This document shows, piece after piece, positions 25,401 through 32,834 of a stretch of 64,000 bases of DNA. Each line of letters opens with the position of its first letter. The first letter of the stretch is position 1. The stretch covers positions 4,510,501 through 4,574,500 of the forward strand of contig JAFMOC010000002.1 of NCBI GenBank assembly GCA_019802505.1, written 5' to 3'. Made by a program: the position numbers and the translations under genes. The DNA comes from Corydoras sp. C115. Its lineage: Eukaryota > Chordata > Actinopteri > Siluriformes > Callichthyidae. The notes under the pieces are model-generated. The model saw only the letters and a program-made list of their open reading frames with translations, was not told where the DNA came from and searched no databases.

Positions 25401-27702
25401 AAGTATCACATCTGAAATGAAAAATGTTAAGAACTGCAACATTAAAACACTGCATTTTTATAATAATAATACATGTTTTCTATTAAAATAATTATTATAG
25501 TTGCTTTTAAATATAATTACTTCTATTTAAATAAACATTAAATATTAATAATAATATTAATATATTAATTTTACTGCACTTGGACTGCACACTGTACTGC
25601 ACATCTTATAATTGATCATTCATTCAGTTTCATATCTACAGGTGTATGGAATCAAGAATGTAGCCATACATTTTGAAAATTTGTATGCTTCCAAATTTTT
25701 GAGAATAGTTTGGGGATGGATCTTTTCTAAATTAAGACAGAGATGATGAACCACATCCTCTTGACTAAAATTAGAGCGTAACCTCACAATTATGTTTAAG
25801 ATGAAAAATTACAAATCACACTATGTAGATGGGAAGCTGTTACGTGGCAGCAGTTACTTGATACTCATGATGAGATGTCATCAAGGCTTATGTAGTTTTG
25901 ATTTGTAGCTGCAGCTTCACTACTTTTGTACTGTGTGTCCCGATATTTTTGTCTATATATTGTACTATAAATTGCTCCCATTGTGAATGAGTTCATTTGT
26001 ATGTGTGGGTCCTGTGCCTCCATTTGTCTACACATATTTTGACCAACAGGAGTTGGGATTATCGTCTTAAAAAACAAATAAACTACTTGTACTGCACTGG
26101 GGCAGACCTAATTGATAATTTTCTCGGGTTCATATATACAGGTGGGCGGCAAGGTGGCTTAGTGGTTAGCACGTTCGCCTCTCAGCGCTAGGGCTTCCCG
26201 GTTCGAATCCCCAGCTGGGTGTAGTGTCCATGTTCTCCCCATGTCCATGTGGGTTTCCTCCGGGTTCTCCGGTTTCCTCCCACAGTCCAAAAACATGGAT
26301 CATGTCAATTGAGTTCTCCAAATTGCCCCATATAGAGTGTGTCTGTGCGTGTGTCTGTGTGAGTGAGTGTGTGCCCAGCGATAGATTGACACCCTGTCCA
26401 ATGTGTCTGCCCAGCGCCCGAAACGTTCTCCGGGTTCTCCGGTTTCCTCCCACAGTCCAAAAACATGGATCAAGTTAATTGAGTTCTCCAAATTGCCCCA
26501 TATAGAGTGTGTTTGAGTGAGTGAGTGCGTGCCCAGCGATGGATTGGCACCCTGTCCTGGGTCTATCTGCCCAGCGCCCGAGACATTCTCCCCTGGATGG
26601 GCATGGGGAACCCTCCCGCGACCCTAATATAGGATAAAGCGGAAGATGGATATTTACAGGTTAAATTGGAAATATACAAGTAGGTAGGTAGGTAGGTGAC
26701 CAATTAAATTTTTATAAAATTATAATATATAAATATATATAAATAAAAATAAAAATATATAAATAAAATATATAAATAAAAATATATAAATACAATTTTA
26801 TTCAGTGCTTAAAGACAATATCACTGTGTCTTTGTAAATGTGACATGACCATGAATTTAGGGGAGCCATGCTGGGGTCAAGCTTGTGATCACAGCTTGTG
26901 ATTGCCTCCAACAGCCCCCTCACTGGACCGAATAACCATTTATTTCAGACAAAAACAATTCATTTCTTCAGTCTTTAGCCTCTAGATCTAATTAATTAAT
27001 AGAACATTAAACTCAAGTCACATGCATCGCTGTTGGCTCCCATAAAAGCCTTATTTGTGCGCTGCTTTAATTATATGTGCTTTAGGGTAAAGTTACTGCT
27101 AAATGAATAAATGGAATTGTAAACGGAAATATAGTGCTGGCTCCTGACCACATCATCTCATAGAATGCTCCACTCAGAGCCTATTCAATCCGAACAGATC
27201 AGCTGACAGCTGCATGACTTTCATTGTTACAAAGCATTCAGACTGCTGAACTACTAAGATGCCATTCATAGTTTAGAGCTCTCTTCAGAGTTGTATGGTT
27301 TATGGGTTAAAGCGGTGTTCTCCACTACTGTGGTAATATGTTGGGATACATACATAACTCACGTTAGACCCAGCGGTTACCATACTCCCTACATAATTGC
27401 AATAAGCAACAATATCAGAGATGGAACTTCAAAAATGGATAGGAATTCCATAAAATGTGAATGTGTATTTGGCAGACCTGAAGTGCGGCATCATGGATTT
27501 GGTATTGAATTTAAATGAGACTGCAGTACCTTTAGGGTGTCGCACATCGCATTCTAGTTCACTGGACGTATAATGACAATGGAATAGGTTTTTAGGAGAC
27601 AGTCGTGTAGCACCAACACGCCTACCTCAGTTGCTCGCCGGTGATGAGGACTTCAGCCATGCGCTCCAGCTCGGCGGCCTTGCTCTGCACGGTGTTCTCC
27701 AT
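58..27702 (-). CDS. deptor: DEPTOR, DEP domain-containing mTOR-interacting protein (3'-partial, 8 exons)
   Basis: Binds mTOR and inhibits mTORC1/mTORC2 (family knowledge). Coding exons in order on the minus strand: 27702-27626, 24969-24791, 21458-21335, 15927-15749, 11717-11535, 8166-8029, 3545-3475, 162-58. All junctions are GT/AG and phases join cleanly, giving 352 residues. The start MENTVQSKAAELERMAEV fits the family N-terminus. The first DEP domain spans about residues 23-126 (VIKDRRHHLRTYPNCFVAKE), the second about 140-210 (TFIDWLLQEGE). A serine-rich linker carries CGSSGYYS at 269-276, equivalent to the beta-TrCP phosphodegron. Exon 8 begins a PDZ domain (IVGDAVGWGFVVRGGK). The human protein has 409 residues, so roughly the last 45, in a final exon, lie left of the window. 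Very confident by family match; expression was not examined. Confidence 0.95.
296..751 (-). mobile_element. Solo LTR 1 (456 bp, 5-bp target duplication)
   Basis: On the minus strand it begins TGTCACAGGTGCC and ends GCTAACA. Both sides carry GGGTG (291-295 and 752-756). An ATTAAA poly(A)-type signal lies at 538-533, followed by a GC-rich R/U5-like part. A 7-bp inverted repeat (AGGTGCC/GGCACCT) sits at LTR positions 7-23. No second LTR or internal gene is present, so this is a recombined solo LTR, probably Gypsy-like. Frames within it are not genes. Confidence 0.8.
752..919 (+). mobile_element. DANA/mermaid-type SINE, internally deleted copy 1
   Basis: tRNA-like head (TGGCTTAGTGGTCAGCACG; box B GGTTCGAAT) joined to the 3' end. 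The solo LTR at 296-751 is inserted in its first bases. Confidence 0.8.
920..1004. repeat. (TA)n microsatellite
   Basis: About 42 TA units ending in CACACTCACA. A second run is at 254-290. Confidence 0.95.
1390..2528 (+). mobile_element. L2-clade LINE 3' part with broken reverse transcriptase
   Basis: Pieces of reverse transcriptase in several frames: WIRSYLTGKTFKVSW, then TGVPQGPVLGPLLVS, YHCYADNTQLHLSF (the YADD motif reads YADN), ARSCRFLLYNIRKIRPFLTE, LDCCNALLAGL. It ends with the typical L2 tail TTTGGATAAAAGCGTCTGCT then AAATGACTAAATGTAAAT. At least two frameshifts and internal stops are present. 5' end missing. Confidence 0.85.
2935..3278 (+). mobile_element. DANA/mermaid-type SINE copy 2, full length
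   Basis: GCGGCACGGTGGCTTAGTGG head, box B GGTTCGAATCC, conserved core GGGTTTCCTCCGGGTTCTCC, tail (GAAT)n. Flanked by the 13-bp duplication AATTTGAAAGTGG (2922-2934, 3279-3291). Confidence 0.9.
3567..3594. repeat. (CA)n microsatellite at deptor exon 7 acceptor
   Basis: On the gene strand it is (TG)14, about 20 bp upstream of the exon 7 acceptor. Confidence 0.9.
4278..4353. repeat. (GT)n microsatellite
   Basis: About 38 uninterrupted units in deptor intron 6. Confidence 0.95.
4917..5257 (+). mobile_element. DANA/mermaid-type SINE copy 3, full length
   Basis: Same structure. 14-bp duplication AATAATATTTATAC at 4903-4916 and 5258-5271. Confidence 0.9.
6682..7343 (+). mobile_element. Miniature LTR element (TRIM-like) in deptor intron 6
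   Basis: A 38-bp perfect direct repeat starts at 6682 and at 7121 (TGTCAGGAATTTTAAATTAC...). The left copy is short and ends CTGTAACA at 6740; the right LTR (7121-7343) ends CTGCAACA. GGTG flanks both outer ends (6678-6681, 7344-7347). Directly after the left LTR is TGGTGCAACGGGG, a primer-binding-site-like motif, and directly before the right LTR is a purine tract AGGGGGGAA. The internal ~380 bp has no coding capacity. The left LTR seems internally deleted. Confidence 0.6.
7610..8010 (-). mobile_element. Tc1-type transposase remnant split by a SINE
   Basis: GTTGTTGGATGGAGGTTAGG and GCACAGGGGCACAGTCATTC are two parts of one reverse-oriented Tc1 coding segment, separated by the SINE at 7696-7913. 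Ends about 20 bp from the deptor exon 6 donor. Confidence 0.6.
7696..7913 (-). mobile_element. tRNA-derived SINE with L2-type tail
   Basis: The minus strand starts with a tRNA-like head (GGGTAGCTCAGTGGTTAGGG, box B GGTTTCAAATCC) and ends with GTAAGTCGCTTTGGATAAAA and GACCAAATGTAAATGTA, the same tail as the L2 LINE here, which presumably mobilised it. It interrupts a Tc1 remnant. Confidence 0.8.
8560..8766 (+). mobile_element. DANA/mermaid-type SINE copy 4, internal deletion
   Basis: Head and core present, 3' middle lost. 12-bp duplication TGTTTTCACACC at 8548-8559 and 8767-8778. Confidence 0.88.
8768..9310. repeat. Old DNA-transposon-like interspersed repeat
   Basis: Pieces such as GTTTACCAACCAAAAATATC and GTACTGTGGATCAGTGGATC resemble a repeat common in fish. 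Related pieces occur at 4670-4805, 32960-33230, 35140-35345 and 37570-37720. Class uncertain. Confidence 0.45.
9311..10968. other. deptor intron 5, unassigned part
   Basis: AT-rich DNA without a supported gene. 9590-9850 contains inverted pieces (CTTTTCCATGATATTCTAT and AATATCATGGAAAAGTTGAT), likely the ends of a small MITE. The rest is unassigned. Confidence 0.4.
10969..11520. repeat. Degenerate ~24-bp tandem array in deptor intron 5
   Basis: Unit close to TTTAACATGGTCAGTAGT plus a purine run (AAG/GGG). About 8 diverged units from 10969 to ~11165 and about 7 more from ~11340 to 11520, with an L2 tail inserted between. A long open frame on the minus strand here is produced by the repeat and is not a gene. 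Confidence 0.7.
11215..11338 (+). mobile_element. L2 3'-tail fragment
   Basis: Same 3' tail as the LINE at 1390-2528 (TTCTACAGTGTAGCTGGTTT ... AAGTCGCTTTGGATAAAT ... ATGTAAATGT). It splits a 24-bp tandem array in deptor intron 5. Confidence 0.75.
12295..12643 (-). mobile_element. DANA/mermaid-type SINE copy 5, full length
   Basis: Reverse orientation. 13-bp duplication AAGTGGGTACTCT at 12282-12294 and 12644-12656. Confidence 0.9.
13607..14122. mobile_element. hAT-like non-autonomous element in deptor intron 4
   Basis: The right end GAGTTTGACAACCCTGCCC and left end AGGTGCCAAACTT are imperfect inverted ends of the type seen in fish hAT elements; the inside is AT-rich with no usable gene. Confidence 0.4.
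14430..14730 (-). mobile_element. Tc1-type remnant
   Basis: Same segment as other copies (GGTAGGCTTGAAATCAGAGC, GCACAGTCATTCAGGAACAC), diverged. In deptor intron 4. Confidence 0.5.
15658..15718. repeat. (TA)n microsatellite
   Basis: About 30 units, ending roughly 30 bp beyond the donor of deptor exon 4. Confidence 0.95.
16000..17200. other. deptor intron 3, unassigned part
   Basis: No exon, RNA gene or clear repeat recognised; short open frames here lack family similarity and splice support. Confidence 0.4.
17205..17385 (-). mobile_element. Tc1-type remnant
   Basis: CTTTATAGACTTTGCTTTGT and CGCAGTCATGCTAGAACAAA match the shared segment. In deptor intron 3 side of exon 4 (intron 3). Confidence 0.55.
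17390..18837. other. deptor intron 3, unassigned part
   Basis: AT-rich, nothing recognised. Confidence 0.4.
18838..19024 (+). mobile_element. DANA/mermaid-type SINE copy 6, 3' part deleted
   Basis: Head and core intact to TTGCCCCATA, then a short GTGAATGAAG. Confidence 0.85.
19025..21334. other. deptor intron 3, remaining part
   Basis: Contains the diverged SINE at 20007-20206. A segment near 20700-20900 (TTTAATAGCAGAAAGACAAT, CAATGTTACAAGGTCCATGT) looks like a worn Tc1-type transposase remnant. Otherwise nothing recognised. Confidence 0.35.
20007..20206 (-). mobile_element. DANA/mermaid-type SINE copy 7, old and diverged
   Basis: Recognisable pieces CAGGCGCTGGGCAAATACAC and CACCCAGGACAGAGTGGCAA with many mismatches. 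An older insertion than the others. Confidence 0.65.
22349..22421. repeat. (TA)n microsatellite
   Basis: Abuts the left end of the mariner-like element. Confidence 0.95.
22422..23481 (+). mobile_element. Internally deleted Tc1/mariner-like element in deptor intron 2
   Basis: Inverted ends: CTGTGTTCCAAATTATTATG at the left and the complement of nearly the same sequence at 23459-23481 (one mismatch in 23), inserted at the edge of a (TA)n run. The inside retains a transposase piece (GGGGVMFCARIIGREIVNPF, then stop, then FMLDNAPSHAAKNTSASL near 22950-23040 and WPPCSPD), with the N-terminal half missing. Non-functional. Confidence 0.75.
24440..24620 (+). mobile_element. Tc1-type remnant
   Basis: GTGGGAACAGTTTGGGTTTC and AGAATGACTGTGCTTTAGTG, opposite orientation to the copies above. 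Downstream of deptor exon 2. Confidence 0.55.
25615..25790 (+). mobile_element. Tc1-type remnant
   Basis: GAGAATAGTTTGGGGATGGA with TTTGTATGCTTCCAAATTTT matches the shared segment; heavily diverged. Confidence 0.45.
26144..26649 (+). mobile_element. DANA/mermaid-type SINE copy 8 with 170-bp internal tandem duplication
   Basis: CGGGTTCTCCGGTTTCCTCC occurs at 26261 and again at 26431. The unit between them is duplicated, with junction at a shared GTTCTCC. An imperfect duplication ATATACAGGT / ATATTTACAGGT flanks it. Confidence 0.85.
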
Positions 27703-29370
27703 CCCTAAACAGGACAGAGGTAAAATAGTTCACATTAAATACAAGCATGCACAAAATTAATCTCGCAAATGGCGATCATTCAGTCTGTAAAGAGCGGTAC
27801 CGTTTAAGCACATTTCTCTAAAAACGCAACAATGCTCTCAAGAGCGCGTCCCACCTTTCTAAAAGAAATAAAGCCACTGAAACTAATGGCACATAGACTG
27901 ACAATTCACCGATCGCACGTCACACAACTCCCTTGGGTTACGGCATTTTGATAGAAAACTTGAATCGAACGTAAATCACCTGGATGATTAATTTTTTTTT
28001 ATTTTTTTTTTATTATTATTATCGCAGAACCCTGATAATGATTTCGGTCAGCAGCGAGTGCAAATGTCCATAACTGGTGAGTCTTGAATCGCTCAGTGGA
28101 ACCAATGTCCCTTTAAATCCATATGACAGGCGTGAACTTGTCCTTTGTATTCCGTTAGGCAATCGCTTTTTGCTCCGAATTTTGCGCTTTGAGTAGCTTT
28201 AGGGATTTGGATCGAACTTGCCTCTTGAGCAGTCAGTCAGTGTGCTCATTTTGAGCGTCGGTGGGAGTGACGGAGCAGTCCGGTCCGGCAACCGTGGATT
28301 GTTTACTATCTGACAACGACGGCGCGCTCTGGCTCACGAGCAGGGAGAGTCACCGACAGTGGGAGTCAACTTTTCATTTTTAACCACTCCACTCCCTCAG
28401 CCGTTCTCGCTCCACTCATTTCTCAGCGGGAAATCAATCAGTGACAACTGACTTGCCATCGTTTCTGCATAATCTAAAGATCACTAAAATGAGTTTGGCT
28501 TAATCACACGTTCGAGTATTACGCAAAAGAGTCCAATACAACACTACTTTACTTCATTTTTAGGGGGAGGAAATTTAATATAGTAAATTTTACGAAGACC
28601 AAATCGCGTACGACCCGTTTAACAGGTGCAATAAACTGTCAATGAAAAAGCTGATTTACTGCGCCAGATTTGTGCTTCAAACTGTCACTGTATCGGAATA
28701 TGTGTTTATATTTGTAGTACTGTCATAATTATAATTTTATTTTATTTATAAGGTTACTGTATGATTTTAGAAATGGACTAAAGATATATTTGGGGTAAAA
28801 TAAGGCAGAAAAACAAAACATTTTGTCCTGTAACGAAGAGCAAAAAAGTCAAACAATTTAAAGGTATAGATCGTCTTCGGTGAGCCAAATCCCAAACCGC
28901 GTTTAGAGACTTGTACTAGGGCCCTATTTCCTTTATGAAAACGGTGGTGTGCGCCTTAATAGCGGGTGCACTATAGCGATATTTGTAACGCAGCCGTTGA
29001 ACAACGCTGAAATGTGTTGCGATTGCTACATCTCGTGGACGGCTGAGGTCTCGCTTCGTGTATTCCATAGGCTGATACACACGTCTGTCAAACGCGACTT
29101 CCGCTAAAGCACAACACATGCTTCTTCATAGCGCGGGAAAAATAGAGCGCACTGTCACGAGTCCTCCCTTTTTGTGAACGCTGCAATTGGAGTCGACTCG
29201 GTGTCGGATTTCACACACACAGTGGAGTTCAGTAATCGATAGCTGGCTCGCAGTGTAGGCCTGAAGAGTCGATTCTTTAGCTAAACGTACCGAGCAAGTA
29301 GGCGAGCTGGCAGTCCTTCTGTTGTGTTACTTTTCTCAAATTTCATACAAATTGTAATTCTACCAAAATC
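27703..29370. promoter_or_regulatory. Head-to-head upstream region of deptor and dscc1
   Basis: The start codons diverge across 1668 bp. Both ends are richer in CpG than the surrounding AT-rich DNA (about 27.6-28.3 kb and 28.9-29.3 kb). GCGCGGGAAA at 29131-29140 is the complement of a consensus E2F site (TTTCCCGC), and ATTGG at 29186-29190 is an inverted CCAAT box, both a short way upstream of the dscc1 start. No TATA box is evident. The middle (28.45-28.85 kb) is AT-rich with nothing recognisable. Confidence 0.55.
29131..29140 (-). promoter_or_regulatory. E2F-like site upstream of dscc1
   Basis: Reads TTTCCCGCGC on the minus strand, matching TTTSSCGC, about 230 bp upstream of the dscc1 ATG. 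S-phase genes are commonly E2F-controlled, so the placement is sensible. Binding is inferred. Confidence 0.45.
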
Positions 29371-32300
29371 ATGAGGACGTTGGAGGAGGTTCAAGCCACG
29401 CTGCAAATTGCTAAACTGAAGGAAGAAGAGTTCCACCCTGTAACGCAATGTTTATCATTCGGTGCCAGTGTTTCCTCTGGCGATTACTGTCTAATGGAGC
29501 TGGATGATAAGCTTTGTAAAGACATTGAAGCAGGGAAGAGGTAAGGAACTTCGTTCTTTTGTTTATTACGAATAAAATCTATGCATTGTTCAGTACGACA
29601 GCCACTCAGGACAGTGGGCTCTATTTTTCCATCTCATTAAGTCCATATTTTAATAATCACAAAAATCTTAACATCACTCCAATTTTGAGTTAGAATGCAA
29701 AACCCTGCAACATATACTTTTTCATTCATTCATTCATTCATTCATTATCTCCCGCTTTATCCTCTATTAGGGTCGCGGTGGGGTTCCCCATGCCCATCCA
29801 GGGGAGAACGTCCCGGGCGCTGGGCAGATAGACCCAGGACAGGGTGCCAATCCATCGCTGGGCACACACTCTCTCACACAGACACACTCTATATGGGGCA
29901 ATTTTGAGAATTCAATTGACTTGATCCATGTTTTTGGACTGTGGGAGGAAACCGGAGAACCCGAGAGGAAACCCACACAGACGCGGGGAGAACATGGAAA
30001 CTCCACTCAGATGGGGATTCGAACCGGGAATCCCTAGCGCTAAGAGGCGAACTTGCTAACCACTAAGCCACCGTGCCGCATTCAGATACTTTTGGTTTTC
30101 TAAAATAATAAATCGACTTAACCCATAAGAAGTATATATTTTTTATCTGAAATATACTCGGGGCGGCACGGTGGCTTAGTGGTTAGCATGTTCGCCTCTC
30201 AGTGCTAGGGATTCCCGGCTTGAATCCCCATCTGGGTGGAGTTTCCATGTTTTCCCTGTGTCCGCGTGGGTTTCCTCCGGGTTCTCCGGTTTCCTCCCAC
30301 AGTAAAAAAAACATGGATCAAGTCAATTGAATTCTCAAAATTGCCCCATATAGAGTGTGTCTGTGTGAGTGAGTGTGTGCCCAGCGATGGGTTGGCGCCC
30401 TGTCCTGGGTCTTTCTGCCCAGCGCTGAGATGTTCTCTCCTGGATGGGCATGGGGAACCCCACCGCGACCCTAATAGAGGATAAAGCGGGAGATAATGAA
30501 TGAATGAATGAAAAATCTTAACATCACTTAAATTTTGAGTTAGAATGCAAAACCCTGCAACATATACTTTTTTTTCATTCATTATCTCCCGCTTTATCCT
30601 CTATTAGGGTCGCGGTGGGGTTCCCCATGCCCATCCAGGGGAGAACGTCTCGGGCGCTGGGCAGATACACCCAGGACAGGGCGCCAATCCATCGCTGGGT
30701 ACACACTCACACACTCAAACACACTCTATATGGGGCAATTTAGAGAACTCAATTAACTTGATCCATGTTTTTGGACTGTGGGAGGAAACCGGAGAAACCG
30801 GAGGAAACCCACACGGACACGGGGAGACCATGGAAACTCCACCCAGATGGGGATTCGAACCGGGAATCCCTAGCGCTGAGAGGCGAACGTGCTAACCACT
30901 AAGCCACCGTGCCGCCACATATACTTTTTGTTTTCTAAAATAATAAATCGACTTAACCCATAAGAAGTATATATTTTTTATCTGAAATATACTCGGGGCG
31001 GCACGGTGGCTTAGTGGTTAGCATGTTCGCCTCTCAGTGGTAGGGATTCCCGGCTCGAATCCCCATCTGGGTGAAGTTTCCATGTTTTCCCTGTGTCCGC
31101 GTGGGTTTCCTCCGGGTTCTCGGGTTTCCTCCTGAGTGCGTGCCCAGTGATGGATTGGCGCCCTGTCCTGGGTTTGTCTGCCCAGCCCCCCCCCCCCAAC
31201 TCTAATATAGGATAAAGCGGAAGATAATGGATGGAAATATAGTATTTGGTTTTTAGGAACTTTATGCTTTCAAGAATCTCATTTTTTTTGCCATCAGCCT
31301 CACAATTAGGGGAGACAAAGATGAGCTTGCGGTTCTGTGCAGTGAAGACAAAACATACGACTTGAAAATGGCTGACACGTCCAATTTGCTGCTGTTTGTT
31401 CCTGGCTGTAAAACTCCACAAGAGCTGTGTGACAGTGCTGCACAGCCTCAGCTTATCCATGCACAGGTAGACTTACTAAGCCTTACTAAGTGCCTGCGTG
31501 TGAGAATGAGTTATAGGGAGTGAAATGGAGTGTAAAGTGATAGTGATTTACTTTGCCTACTGTGCATACACACAGAGGAATTTGTCCTCCACATTTAAGC
31601 CGTCCTTGCAGTGAAACACACACATATTTAAATTGAATATCTAAAGTTTAAAGTTACTGTCTTGCATTTCAAAGTTGTAGTAAGTTATAGACATACATGT
31701 ATAATTTAATTTGTAAATGTTCTCTCAGCATGTCAATAAAAATTTCAATTTGTTTAGTTAGTTGATATTTTTTTTCATTGCTGCTATGGAACTTATTTAG
31801 CCTAATTAGTTTAATTATTTAATTGAACTTAATTAGCACTCTAATTATGGAGAATACAAGCGGGTGGGAAATGCGTCAAAAGACTTTATAATTTATACTC
31901 AACAATGATGTTATAAATGATTCTATTAAAAGTTTTTCAGCTTGTATTCACTTTCATGCAATAGAGAGAAAAGAATAAAATAAAGTAGAGAAAAGAACAG
32001 AGTTGTTGTGTTTAACAAACATTATAGACAGACAGCATCTTCTCACAATGTTCACAATCTTTTGTCTCACTCACTCTCTCTTGCATGCTTTTCTCTCAGT
32101 GAACATGCCCTCATCCTTCTTAAAAAAATTGAATTTTACGACAACGCAATAAGACCAGATTGAAGTAAGGCTCTCTGTAAATGCAGCAAACATATGAGCT
32201 GCATAGATGTAAAATGTTTTTTTCAACAGGACGTTATTGAACTCACAGGGCAAATAAAATACTTGATTTACACATTTATTATTATTATTATTTTATTAAT

Positions 32301-32796
32301 ATTATTTTTTTTATTTAGTTTGCTTTCAGTGGAAAAAATAACATTTTGGGTTGTTGCTAATTTAAACATCAATTGATTTCTATTAGCTTTTTTCCTGCTC
32401 TTAGCTTCGTCTTTTAAACAGTTTTGCATGTATGTCTTGTAAAATAATCTGCATAAAAGACTAAATTAACACTTAATTGTCAGATCTGGGGTTATGCTAA
32501 CAGCTACTGGGAGCTGAGACTTCAACGGCCCAAGTTAAAAAAACTTAAGAGGCTACTGTTGGAGAGCCCGTACTCTGGTCCACCAATCAGCATGCAGGCG
32601 GAGTGCCCGCTTCAAAAGGTATTATAAACGAGTAGTGTAAATATCATTATGTAAGAACACCTGTTTAATAATTTTTTTTGTTTGCTACAAAGTAAAAATG
32701 CTATGTTTAACAATTTAACTATTCTTACTGAGGTGAGGCCTGGCAAAGACTCACCTTCAGATCTCATGTTAATGAGGATCATTGAATGATAATTGT

Positions 32797-32834
<38 letters not shown>

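Larger units (their letters stand above)
29661..31235. repeat. 850-bp tandem duplication in dscc1 intron 1
   Basis: AAAAATCTTAACATCACT, the stretch TTGAGTTAGAATGCAAAACC, a minus SINE, TAATAAATCGACTTAACCCA and a plus SINE occur in the same order from 29661 and again from 30511. The second copy has lost about 100 bp in its last SINE. Confidence 0.9.

Noticed and set aside
29695..30006. Open frames with repeated HYLPLYPLLGSRWGSPCPSR and similar peptides at many positions
   Set aside because: They are translations of the DANA-like SINE in different frames; the same peptide recurs with every copy.
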